NCBI GenBank assembly: GCA_930633525.1
Contig: CAKNFP010000002.1
Coordinates: 1,240,001-1,304,000, forward strand
From: Hyphomicrobiales bacterium
GTDB lineage: Bacteria > Pseudomonadota > Alphaproteobacteria > Rhizobiales > Beijerinckiaceae
DNA: 64,000 nt
Direction: 5' to 3'
The notes below the pieces were generated by a model. That model worked only from the letters and a program-made list of their open reading frames with translations, made no database searches and was not told the origin of the DNA. This document shows positions 1 through 7,851 of this stretch, piece after piece; the stretch's first letter is position 1, and every line of letters begins with the position of its first letter. The translations under genes were made by a program, and so were the position numbers.

Positions 1-898
1 TAACGCCTTCAGCTGTCGTATCACGATGAATTGACATCCATTCCGGCCTGGCAACGATACGGATAACATCGCCGACACATACGGCCCCGGTGCATGCTGC
101 AACTGTGGTAAGCCCAGCGTCCAGTGCCACACGCGCCATGCCCCGTTCGATCGTCTCTATTCGTCCCCAAAGGAAATTGGCATCACCTAGAAAGCTTGCG
201 ACGAACGACGTGGCTGGCCGCTGATATACGGTGCGCGGATCAGCCATCTGCTGAATGCGTCCGCTCTGCATCACGACCACTTGGTCGGACATCGACAACG
301 CCTCCTCCTGATCGTGAGTAACAAATAGCATCGTAACGCCCAGGGAGCGCTGTAACCGCTTCAACTCAAGCCTCATCTCCTCGCGCAAGTTTCGGTCAAG
401 ATTGCTAAGCGGCTCGTCGAGAATAATGACCTCAGGATCTATGGCGAGGGCTCGGGCCATGGCAACCCGCTGCTGTTGCCCGCCGGATAATTCACGCGGA
501 TAACGATGCTCGAGGCCCTGAAGGCGTACCATGCTAAGCGCTCTACCCACGCGGGAAGCTATTTCCTCTTTGCCAAGCTTTCGGATCCGCAGTCCGAATG
601 AGATATTTTCAAATACCGTCATGTGCGGCCAGAGCGCATAGTTCTGAAAGACGACCCCGATATTACGCAAATACGGTGGCAGGTCGGTAACTCGCCGCCC
701 CCGGATCGTCACTTCGCCGACATCAGGGGTAACAAATCCCCCGATGACGCGCAGCGTGGTCGTCTTCCCGCAACCGGAAGGCCCGAGAACCGTCACGAAA
801 TCACCAGTTTTTACCTTCAGAGACACATCGTCGAGGACACAAATGGCCCCATAGGACTTCGAGCAACCGGCAAGCTCTATGTCGATCCCGTTGCTCAT
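1..898 (-). CDS. ABC transporter ATP-binding protein, PotA-like (3' end outside window)
   Basis: The frame is open from the ATG at 898 to the window edge, so the C-terminus is missing. It is a nucleotide-binding subunit of the polyamine/iron/sulfate importer type. Seen: Walker A GPSGCGKTT about 40 residues in, a Q-loop in VVFQNYALWPHMTV, signature LSGGQQQRVAMARAL, Walker B VIILDEPLSNLD and switch His in FVTHDQEEAL. After the ATPase core comes the start of a TOBE-like extension, as in PotA/FbpC proteins. The ATG overlaps the stop of the upstream binding-protein gene (ATGA), so the two are cotranscribed and probably translationally coupled. It would energise uptake of the ligand bound by that protein; permease genes presumably follow outside the window. 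Confidence 0.9.
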   Translation of the reverse strand, partial: MSNGIDIELAGCSKSYGAICVLDDVSLKVKTGDFVTVLGPSGCGKTTTLRVIGGFVTPDVGEVTIRGRRVTDLPPYLRNIGVVFQNYALWPHMTVFENISFGLRIRKLGKEEIASRVGRALSMVRLQGLEHRYPRELSGGQQQRVAMARALAIDPEVIILDEPLSNLDRNLREEMRLELKRLQRSLGVTMLFVTHDQEEALSMSDQVVVMQSGRIQQMADPRTVYQRPATSFVASFLGDANFLWGRIETIERGMARVALDAGLTTVAACTGAVCVGDVIRIVARPEWMSIHRDTTAEGV

Positions 899-1923
899 CA
901 CCGCACGACTTCCCGGTCCCAGCGACGCTGCCATTCGTCATAAACCGTCACAATGTACTTCCAGTCGGCGGTTTGAAGCTTATTGATGTTTTCCTTATTG
1001 AGGACCAATTTTGACGCAACTTCCTTTGGAAGTTCAGCCTCCGAATTAGTTGGAAAGTACCCGAGCTTAGTTGCCATAATAATCCCGGATTGTGGCGCTA
1101 GCAGATGATTCACCAGCTTCTGCGTGAGCTCACCATTTGGGCGGCCAGCAACAATGCTCATTGTAGAAGAAAGTGGGAAGAATCCCTCCTTCGGAACGGC
1201 GCCGGCGACTTTCACCTTTTCGGCGTCATTGGCCCAAGCGATACGACCATCTGTCCAAATGCTCGCGTTAATCTCGCCATTCCGGTAAAGCTGTAGGACC
1301 TCGGCGTGGCTATTGACCCAGGCGTGTACGTTCTCGGCAATCTTGGCCATCTGCCGGAAGCCAGCATCGGGATTACGTTCATCGCCGCCGGCAAGTTTGG
1401 CGAATAACGTGATGAGATCTATAGACTCGGGCCGAAAATTTCGCAGAGCTAAGCGGCCGGCAAATTCTGGCTTAGCTAAATCAAACCATGACCGCGGCGC
1501 GTCTGGTACGCGGTCGGGGCTATAGGCAATGATATAACCACCAAAATTGGCTGCCACTGTGAAGTCAGAATACCTCGCTTGGGGATAGAGATGTTTCAGG
1601 TTTGTCACTATATCCGGATTGAGCTTCGTAAAGGCTCCTTCACTCTCGAGTCGAAGTGCAAACAACGGGTCGGAAATCAATACATCGACTTCCTTATTGC
1701 GCACTTTGACGATGGTATCAGCGCCCTCCGCTGGTACCAGCCGAACCTTCACATTGTTATCGGCTTCGAACGACTTCAGGCTTTCCGCGAGCGCTTGATC
1801 ATAAGCGCCGCCAAAACTATTGATCACCAGCTCCGTTTGCTGAGCGACAGCGATATTTAGGGCTAGTGTGGTGGCGAAGACGGCGGAAGCGCCAAGCAAC
1901 AGACGCTTGAAAATCTTAATCAT
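898..1923 (-). CDS. ABC transporter periplasmic substrate-binding protein (PotD/FbpA-like)
   Basis: A secreted solute-binding protein of about 341 residues. It starts with a signal peptide (MIKIFKRLLLGASAVFATT, then cleavage near NIAVAQQ), and the mature part begins ELVINSFGGAYDQAL, typical of extracellular binding proteins for polyamines, iron or related small cations. I chose the ATG at 1923 because a good ribosome site (AGAGGGGAG) lies just before it; an in-frame ATG ten codons upstream has none. The downstream ATPase overlaps by four bases. The ligand cannot be read from sequence. The location beside a HutC-like regulator and a possible opine-type enzyme pair makes an amino-acid conjugate or opine-like ligand worth considering, but that is inference. 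Confidence 0.85.
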   Translation of the reverse strand: MIKIFKRLLLGASAVFATTLALNIAVAQQTELVINSFGGAYDQALAESLKSFEADNNVKVRLVPAEGADTIVKVRNKEVDVLISDPLFALRLESEGAFTKLNPDIVTNLKHLYPQARYSDFTVAANFGGYIIAYSPDRVPDAPRSWFDLAKPEFAGRLALRNFRPESIDLITLFAKLAGGDERNPDAGFRQMAKIAENVHAWVNSHAEVLQLYRNGEINASIWTDGRIAWANDAEKVKVAGAVPKEGFFPLSSTMSIVAGRPNGELTQKLVNHLLAPQSGIIMATKLGYFPTNSEAELPKEVASKLVLNKENINKLQTADWKYIVTVYDEWQRRWDREVVR

Positions 1924-2928
1924 CGCAACTCCCCTCTGAATCATGATGAGCATTGTTGTTAAATCGCATCACAAATAGAATGCCAATCGGCGCACGCAAA
2001 TCGCCCCTTCCAGTTGGTCGATAGGCCATGCCGTATTTCTCTATTCGGGCGTCATTGTCGTCGATCTATTGCCGACGCTATAAACGTCTATACATCTTGC
2101 ACTAGATCTATGCCATCTGCAAGTGCGAATCGCGCTTCAAATACCGCTTGCGATTAGCTGGAGTTCTCATTCCCGTTGGGCTGTTGGAGTGAGAGCAGTT
2201 CGTTCGGTCCGGGAGATTGTGATCTATGTGACTTGCCAACTGGTTCGCAGGCTCCCTAAAGGCCTGGCGTCGTATTTGGGAGTGACGTAACGTATTTAGC
2301 CTTCGATTGCCGAACGACCGGGTGGGAGCAGATTGGACTGTCTGTAACGCGTCGGCCGGACTCGCGCCCAGGTGCTGGGAGCCCATACCGATACTCGGTG
2401 GCGTCGCCGTCGAGGCCCCGGGAGCGCGCCATTTGACCGGTCACGTTTGGTCGGGATTTCTTCAGCGAGCCACCATGTGGTGGGCGGTGGCACTGCTGCA
2501 GCGTGCGCAGCCCAAGCTATCCACCATATAGTTCTCCTGCGCTCATTGGTACGGTAAACGTCAGCGGTCGGCCCATCTGGTTGTGCGACATCCGCGTTAT
2601 CGGGGCTCGAGCTCATACTACTAAAGCAAAAAGCCCACACTTTGGTGATTTGAACGCGGCACAACAGTCGTCCGAGTCAATTGCACCAACGAAGCAAAAG
2701 CTTAAGCGTTCGATATCGTTTTGTATTGAGAGCGCGCCGATAGGTCGGCAATTCGAGCTAGCTTCTATAGGCAGCGCGGGGATCTCCAACGGAGGCGTGG
2801 GAATGGGAGACGGAAAGATTGCCAGCGCAGGGAAGCAGATCGAACATCTACGGGCGGAATCTGAGTCGGAGATGTGCTTTCCGGGCAATGTTGATCGCCC
2901 GGAGCCAAAGTGTGTCGAAAGGCGCGGG
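1924..2928. other. Long intergenic stretch without a convincing gene
   Basis: About 1 kb between the binding-protein gene and the end of the helical-protein gene. Short open frames exist on both strands, but none shows a recognisable motif or a ribosome site. It must contain the promoter of the transporter genes on its left side; a TGTATAGAC-like motif is noted separately near 2090. Confidence 0.5.
2085..2096 (-). promoter_or_regulatory. Candidate operator half-site (TGTATAGAC-like)
   Basis: On the minus strand the site reads GATGTATAGACG, about 165 bases upstream of the binding-protein start. It resembles TGTATAGA/TGTATACA motifs at 4222 and 4459, which flank the possible opine-type operon and the GntR/HutC-like regulator gene. 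HutC-family operators are known to centre on TGTATA-type sequences. Assignment to this regulator is inference from motif similarity alone. Confidence 0.3.
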
Positions 2929-3522
2929 CTAGCGCTGCACTTTCCAGTTTGCAGGCAGCTCTAGCACCGAAGCTGGCAGCTCTCCTTCCCGCACAAGGAC
3001 CTCGACCTCGCGTCGACTCTTGAGAGGAAGTTGATCCCCGAGGTGCCAGGGGAATACCAGAAAAAACCAACGATAAAGCCTTTGGGTATAATTGAACCAA
3101 CTCCAAAGGAGACTGTCGAGTTCCTCCTTCGTCTTGATGCTTTCGAAAGAGGCAATAACCTTCTCGCCCAGCTCGGAAAGTTTGCCCAGGTTGAGCCATG
3201 GCGCTGGACAGTTGGGCTCCGAAACGTCGCCCATAAGCTGATACATATGGCGGCTCATGTATATCCAAAACCGCTTACAGTGCTCGAGAGATATATCCGG
3301 ATCATCCATTGCTTGCTTCATCGCGGGACCTGCAGTCCACCATCCAATGGCCTGCATATCACCAGTTAGGAAGAACAGGTTGCCCAAATTCTGCCCATCT
3401 GTACCCGCTCCACTCGGGAATACCCCCAATCGCGACATCTTCACCTCAAGCGGCTCTTCCCACATGATCCGGTCGAGGTCAGCTTCAATCTCATCCTTCA
3501 CAACTCGCCAGTCTATTGACAT
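2929..3522 (-). CDS. Uncharacterised helical protein, possibly cucumopine-synthase C-terminal-like
   Basis: A 197-residue cytoplasmic protein with no signal peptide, rich in aromatic residues and predicted-looking helices (MSRHMYQLMGD, LLWSWFNYTQRLYRWFFLVFPW). Its start lies 4 bases after the stop of the cyclophilin-like gene, with a GGGAG ribosome site inside that gene's end, so the two form an operon. Cucumopine and mikimopine synthases of Agrobacterium Ri plasmids are known to combine a cyclophilin-like part with a C-terminal helical bundle. The two adjacent proteins here total about 348 residues and could be the split equivalent. This is inference from architecture and size; no catalytic motif is claimed. 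The alternative is an unrelated conserved hypothetical protein. Confidence 0.6.
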   Translation of the reverse strand: MSIDWRVVKDEIEADLDRIMWEEPLEVKMSRLGVFPSGAGTDGQNLGNLFFLTGDMQAIGWWTAGPAMKQAMDDPDISLEHCKRFWIYMSRHMYQLMGDVSEPNCPAPWLNLGKLSELGEKVIASFESIKTKEELDSLLWSWFNYTQRLYRWFFLVFPWHLGDQLPLKSRREVEVLVREGELPASVLELPANWKVQR

Positions 3523-3526
3523 GGGA

Positions 3527-3982
3527 TTACGCTCCCGCTCTAGAGATCATAACAGTAACTAGCTTGGCGTTTTTATGTTGTTTCCAAACATGGCGGCCGG
3601 CGCGGTAAAGAACGTCGAGGTTTTTTGCTCGTGCAACGATAGGGCCGGGAGCGGAGACGGGCTCGGTGTTGTCAGGTCCGTAGTTTATTGCGATAAACTT
3701 GTTGCCAGCGTAAACGATTGCGCCTTGCCCCAGATTTGAGAGGTGCTTCGTCTTGCTGCCAAGCGGCGAGGCTTGCGTCCCGGTCGGCCGCGGCTCTCGT
3801 TCGGGCCGACCTCGCGCGAGGATATAGTCTCCTGTGGATGTCGTATGGGAGCACCACACTTTCAGTGGCTCCTTGAGCTCCTCCCACAAAAGCTGTGAGC
3901 ATTTCGGCTCTTCGTCTTCGAGCAGAGTCACTACAGCTTCCTCGGGAAATCCTTCAAACTTAAGTATAAGCTCCTTAGGCAT
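3527..3982 (-). CDS. DUF3830-like cyclophilin-fold protein
   Basis: A 151-residue protein. The opening pattern (LILKFEGFPEEAVVTLLEDEEPKCSQLLWEEL) and the later GQGAIVYAGNKFIAINYGPD segment resemble DUF3830, a cyclophilin-like family found in amide and amino-acid catabolic loci. The ATG is preceded at good distance by AAGGAAA, which lies inside the end of the small upstream ORF. It is followed at 4 bases by the helical-protein gene. Together they may be a two-subunit enzyme related to the cyclophilin-like opine synthases that condense histidine with 2-oxoglutarate. The family call is moderate; the reaction is speculative. Expression is probably controlled by the divergent HutC-like regulator at 4735. 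Confidence 0.65.
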   Translation of the reverse strand: MPKELILKFEGFPEEAVVTLLEDEEPKCSQLLWEELKEPLKVWCSHTTSTGDYILARGRPEREPRPTGTQASPLGSKTKHLSNLGQGAIVYAGNKFIAINYGPDNTEPVSAPGPIVARAKNLDVLYRAGRHVWKQHKNAKLVTVMISRAGA

Positions 3983-3985
3983 TGT

Positions 3986-4267
3986 TTATTTCCTTGTCAT
4001 GCAGGCATTTTTCGGTGGTAATTCTGCGAAGCGTGCGATCTCCCCAGGAGACGGCCATATTCCTGCGATCGAATGTTTCCGAACGCGAGCGGTATGTTGA
4101 TTTAACAGTTCGCTCTGCGCAGCCAAACTAGAGTCGCCACAGGGAAATTTGTTGCACTTCATGGCGAGTGTCACGACCGCTGCGCAGGCAGGATAGGAGC
4201 AATCATTTCCTAGCCGCCTAGATGTATACACAACTTCGGAGCGATTGGAAGAGGCTTGTTGATCCAT
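3986..4267 (-). CDS. Small hypothetical protein with two Cys pairs
   Basis: A possible 93-residue protein that would be first in the operon, ending 3 bases before the cyclophilin-like gene, whose ribosome site lies in its last codons. It contains two closely spaced cysteine pairs (CSYPAC and CNKFPC) that could bind a metal, and a SIAGIWPSPGEIARF segment near the C-terminus. No family is recognised and the start has no strong ribosome site. The position and tight spacing favour a real gene; the lack of any recognised family argues for caution. It could also be leader sequence. Confidence 0.4.
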   Translation of the reverse strand: MDQQASSNRSEVVYTSRRLGNDCSYPACAAVVTLAMKCNKFPCGDSSLAAQSELLNQHTARVRKHSIAGIWPSPGEIARFAELPPKNACMTRK

Positions 4268-4734
4268 TTTGATTTAGCTGACTTTTTGCCGGTCTGCGTC
4301 TGGATGTTCCCTCTTCCCATCAGCCGCTGCTGTCCAATTCTGGTTTCCTTTGCACCGCAAAGGCTCTGCATGCTCAGCGTGCTCGCGGGCCGGACGGCTC
4401 GCTCCGTGGAGCGTTAGGTGATCGAGGGCGAGCAGGGCCGGCGTGGATCCGGAGCTTAGTTGTATAGATATTTCGCTTTACGGCCCTGTTATGTATGACA
4501 AATTAATGCTACAGTATGCGGCCGGTGAGATTGAGTAGCTCTCCTCCTTCTGAAGCGAGGCTAATATACGGGTTGGGTGGGTGCGGAGCTGGGATATCGG
4601 TTAAGCGTACGCAAGCTTAGTGACTTACAGGCATAGCGATGCAAAGTTGGCCCAATTGGCTGGCTCGACAGAGAAGCGCCGGTTCTTGGTTCTTTTGCTG
4701 CAGATGAACGAGCGGTGATTGGAGTTAGTTTCGC
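4268..4734. promoter_or_regulatory. Divergent promoter region with HutC-like operator candidates
   Basis: The region separates the leftward small-ORF/DUF3830/helical-protein operon from the rightward GntR regulator. An AT-rich part holds TTGTATAGATAT at 4459-4470 and TGTATGACA at 4492-4500. A further ATGTATACACAAC lies at 4222-4234, just inside the small ORF. These TGTATA motifs are plausible binding sites for the HutC-like repressor encoded next door. No other gene is seen here. Confidence 0.4.
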
Positions 4735-5496
4735 ATGTCAGGAATCGGATCGCAGAACGGTATGGCTGGCGATAGCGACGACGAGGCGCTTCCGATCTAT
4801 CGGCAGATTCGCCATGACATCGAACGCAAGATCATGTCGGGCGACTGGAGAGAAGGGTATCGAGTCCCATCCGAGAGCGAATTAGCGACACTTTACGACT
4901 GCTCCCGAATGACCGCGAACAAGGCGATCTCCAGCCTGTCTTCTGCCGGTCTGATCGTACGGCGGCGGGGAAGCGGTTCGTATGTCGCTCCCCCCCGCAC
5001 CCAAGAGCCACTGCTCGCGATGCAGGATATCCGCGCGGAGATTCTCTCGATCGACCGAGCATATAGCTGCACGATTCTGAACCGCAGGATCAGTTCTATC
5101 GCCGACCCTGTTGAAGCGGTTCAAGTCGGGGCGCCGGTAGGCACGAAGATACTCCTCCTAGACATAGTCCACTATGCCGATAGCTTACCCTTCGCGCTGG
5201 AGACACGTCGAATCAATCTCATGGCGGTTCCCGAAGCCGAACGCGAGGCTTTTGAGATGTCCTCACCCGGTTCGTGGCTAATCACTAACGCCACGTGGAC
5301 AAAAGGCGAGCATTCCGTGCGCGCGGTTTCGGCTGATGGCACGATCGCCAAGCAGCTTCGTGTTCCTCGCGGGACCGCCTGTATCTCGATTGCACGCCGA
5401 ACATGGCGAGCTGGTGATCTCATTACGTTTGCGCGATTTATATACCCGGGCGATCGCCATCGATTTGTCGTGCAATTCACTCCCACATCATCTTGA
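4735..5496 (+). CDS. GntR/HutC-family transcriptional regulator with UTRA domain
   Basis: A 253-residue regulator. The N-terminal winged helix (about residues 18-85) shows the GntR pattern: LPIYRQIRHDIERKI, then VPSESELATLYDCSRMTANKAI and the wing GLIVRRRGSGSYV. The rest is an effector-binding UTRA domain ending in FVVQFTP, an ending like that of HutC, the urocanate-responsive repressor of histidine use. HutC-type proteins repress until a catabolite binds. Its gene is divergent from the cyclophilin-like operon, which it probably controls, perhaps with the transporter at the window start. A histidine-derived effector fits with a cucumopine-like function but is unproven. An IS3 element begins within a few bases of its stop codon. 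Confidence 0.88.
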   Translation: MSGIGSQNGMAGDSDDEALPIYRQIRHDIERKIMSGDWREGYRVPSESELATLYDCSRMTANKAISSLSSAGLIVRRRGSGSYVAPPRTQEPLLAMQDIRAEILSIDRAYSCTILNRRISSIADPVEAVQVGAPVGTKILLLDIVHYADSLPFALETRRINLMAVPEAEREAFEMSSPGSWLITNATWTKGEHSVRAVSADGTIAKQLRVPRGTACISIARRTWRAGDLITFARFIYPGDRHRFVVQFTPTSS

Positions 5497-5574
5497 TCTG
5501 ATCCCCGAAAACTGGACCGTTTGAAGCTGGAGTTTTCCGCGCGCTGATCCCTGGGCTGGGAGGAGGGGAAGACG

Positions 5575-5842
5575 ATGAAGGCATCGAAGTTTTGGGACGC
5601 ACAGAAGGCGTTTCATCCTGAAGCAGGCAGCGGTTGGTGTACCGGTGGCGGAGATCTGCCGGCGGGCCGGGATCAGCCCGGCGACCTACTTCAACTGGAA
5701 GAAGAAATATGAGGGGCTCGCCCCACTCGAGATGCGGCGGCTGAAGCAGCTCGAGGACGAGAACACGAAGCTGAGAAAGCTCGTCGCCGACCTCTCGCTC
5801 GACCGGGAGATGCTGCAGGATATCGTCCGCCGAAAAATCTGA
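5575..5842 (+). pseudogene. IS3-family orfA, frameshifted
   Basis: OrfA normally encodes the helix-turn-helix and leucine-zipper protein of the transposase. The frame opens MKASKFWDAQKAF and then shifts because of one extra T in the run at 5611-5613. With that base removed, reading continues ILKQ and on into VAEICRRAGISPATYFNWKKKYEGL and the coiled-coil segment LKQLEDENTKLRKLVADLSL up to the stop at 5840. The stop overlaps the beginning of orfB, as expected for programmed -1 frameshifting in this family. Confidence 0.88.
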
Positions 5843-6671
5843 GGCCTGGTCGCAAGCGCGAGCTCGTCGGCATGATGTGTGGTGAGTGGCAGGTTTCGAT
5901 CCGGCCGGCTTGCGCGGCTCTGGAGTTTGACCGGTCCACCCACCACTACAAGTCCTGCCGACCCGACCCGACCAGGCCGGCCTCGCGGCACGGATCAAGG
6001 TGATCTGCGAGACGCGTGTGCGCTACGGCTACCGACGCGTGCGGGTGCTGCTGCGCCCGGAGGGCTGGGTCATCAACCAGAAGCGAACCCGCGGGATCTG
6101 CAATGAGTTAGGCCTGCAGCTCAGGAACAAGACGCCGAAGCGTCGGGTGAAGGCGAAGTTGCGGGAGGGTCGGGCGCCTGCCACTCGGCCGAACGATGTC
6201 TGGGCGATGGACTTTGTCCACGACCAGCTGGCGACCGGCCGCAAGATCCGGGTGCTGACCGTGGTCGACACCTTCGCGCGGTTCTCGCCGGTGGTCGATC
6301 CGCGCTTCAGCTATCGGGCCGAGCACGTGGTTGCAACCCTCGAACGGGTCTGCGCCAAGGTGGGCTATCTGCGGACCATCCGGGTCGACCAGGGCTCGGA
6401 ATTCGTCTCCCGTGACCTTGATCTGTGGGCCTATGCGAAGGGGATGACGCTGGACTTCTCCCGGCCCGGCAAGCCCACTGACAACGCCTTCATCGCGGCG
6501 TTCAACGGCCGCTTCCGGAGCGAATGCCTGAACACTCGCTGGTTCCTAACGCTTGCGGACGCGGCCGAAAAGATGGAGGCTTGGCTCAGATACCATAACG
6601 AGGATCGGCCGCACGGGGCCATCGGCCACAGGCCCCCGATCTCGATCGCATGCTTCGTGAAGTCAGGGTGA
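5839..6671 (+). pseudogene. IS3-family orfB (DDE transposase), frameshifted
   Basis: The integrase-like part of the transposase. The first segment (RPGRKRELVGMMCGEW onward) is separated from the rest by a tandem 5-base duplication (CCCGA) near 5959-5973, which introduces a stop. From about 6000 the frame is intact and shows the DDE catalytic residues: Asp in VWAMDFVHD, Asp in RVDQGSEFVS and Glu in FNGRFRSECLN, followed by the usual YHNEDRPHGAIGHRPP ending. The shift before the catalytic core should abolish activity. Confidence 0.9.
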
Positions 6672-6717
6672 TCGATGGCGGATCCAACAGCGAGACTGGC
6701 CCTCTTCGCAGAAGCGG

Positions 6718-7650
6718 CTAATCCCGTGCGGGGGCGGACGCTTGCTTTCTCGCGAACTCGACGACGGAATCGATCAAGGCTGGCTGCCGCATCACCTTGT
6801 CGCTGCCGCGCCGCCAGAACACCACGTGTTCATAGGTTATGGCGGGATGGAGCGGAACGATCTTGAGATCGAACATGCCGCATTGTCTTGCGATGAATTC
6901 GTTCATCAGGGTGATACCGGACCCGTGGGCGGCAAATGCGGCGGCAAAGCCGATGGCATCCGTGCGCACTCTGACGTTCGGATAGCGCCCCTTGTGGGTA
7001 AAGGCATTCAATCCCAGCAGATTGGATGAGAATTCACGATCGAGAGTGATCAGGCTTTCTGCAGAGACATCCTCAGCCGTGATCAGTTCCTTGCTCGCGA
7101 GGGGATGTCCGGCCCGCATCAGGCAGATGGTCTTGCTGATGGATATGGTCCTCCATTCGAAGAACCGTTCGTCGAGCGGCAACCGGGAGATGCCGATATC
7201 GGCCTCGCCGGTCAGCACATGCTGGGCAATCTGATCATAGCTTTGGGCCCTGATATAGAATTCCAGCGACGGATGCGTTTGTTCCAACTCGGCCACGAGC
7301 TTGGGGAGCATGGAGAGGCAGACGAAATGCGGCGCCGAGATGCTCAAGCTGTTCTGCGCTGAACCGAAGGAGTCGAGGATCTCGCGCTCGATATGGCCGA
7401 GCGTCTCGAAATAACGATCTATCCTGTTGTAGATGTCGATGGCGCGGGTCGTCGGGATCAGGCCCCGTCGATCCCTTACAAAGAGTTTTTCTCCAACCAG
7501 TTCCTCGAATAGTTTCAACTGCTGACTGACTGCGGACTGGGTGATCTTAAGCGCTTTCGATGCGCGACGGGTTGAACCCGAGCGTACGATTTCCCGGAAG
7601 ATCTCGGCGCGCCTGAGCCCGATGCCACTATCGTCCTTCGGCTTTTCCAT
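6718..7650 (-). CDS. LysR-family transcriptional regulator
   Basis: A 310-residue regulator with an N-terminal helix-turn-helix (IFREIVRSGSTRRASKALKITQSAVSQQLKLFEE, about residues 16-50) and a periplasmic-binding-protein-like effector domain. It is transcribed away from the peptide importer operon that begins 200 bases to its right, the classic arrangement for LysR activators of adjacent catabolic genes. The 3' end lies close to the truncated end of the IS3 element, but the protein has normal length. The effector is probably the imported peptide or a breakdown product (inference). Confidence 0.92.
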   Translation of the reverse strand: MEKPKDDSGIGLRRAEIFREIVRSGSTRRASKALKITQSAVSQQLKLFEELVGEKLFVRDRRGLIPTTRAIDIYNRIDRYFETLGHIEREILDSFGSAQNSLSISAPHFVCLSMLPKLVAELEQTHPSLEFYIRAQSYDQIAQHVLTGEADIGISRLPLDERFFEWRTISISKTICLMRAGHPLASKELITAEDVSAESLITLDREFSSNLLGLNAFTHKGRYPNVRVRTDAIGFAAAFAAHGSGITLMNEFIARQCGMFDLKIVPLHPAITYEHVVFWRRGSDKVMRQPALIDSVVEFARKQASAPARD

Positions 7651-7851
7651 CCGTCGTTTTCCTCCCCTGACATAGGCCCGTGTCGCTCTGCATTTAGGTA
7701 TCAGCCGAGCTAATAGGGCAGCGAAAAAACTTAATAAATTGACGGATTGCCAGGAATTTTTGAATTGTTGAGGTCAGGTTTCTTGACTCTCAAAGGAAGC
7801 GGTTCCGGTTCGAATTCCAGGCGATCCGGAGCGATAAAAAGGGGAACGAGG

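Larger units (their letters stand above)
5499..6700 (+). mobile_element. Decayed IS3-family element (IS407-group-like)
   Basis: The left end appears to lie just after the GntR stop, with a TGATCCCCGAAAACTGGACC-like terminal sequence. Two overlapping transposase frames follow. Both are broken: a one-base insertion in orfA and a 5-base tandem duplication in orfB. I could not find the matching inverted terminal repeat after orfB, so the right end is probably lost near 6.67-6.71 kb, next to the end of the LysR gene. The element is therefore immobile. The exact right boundary is uncertain. Confidence 0.8.

Noticed and set aside
2296..2664. A 122-codon minus-strand frame in the first long intergenic region
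   Set aside because: Low-complexity Arg/Pro/Trp composition, no ribosome site and no family resemblance.
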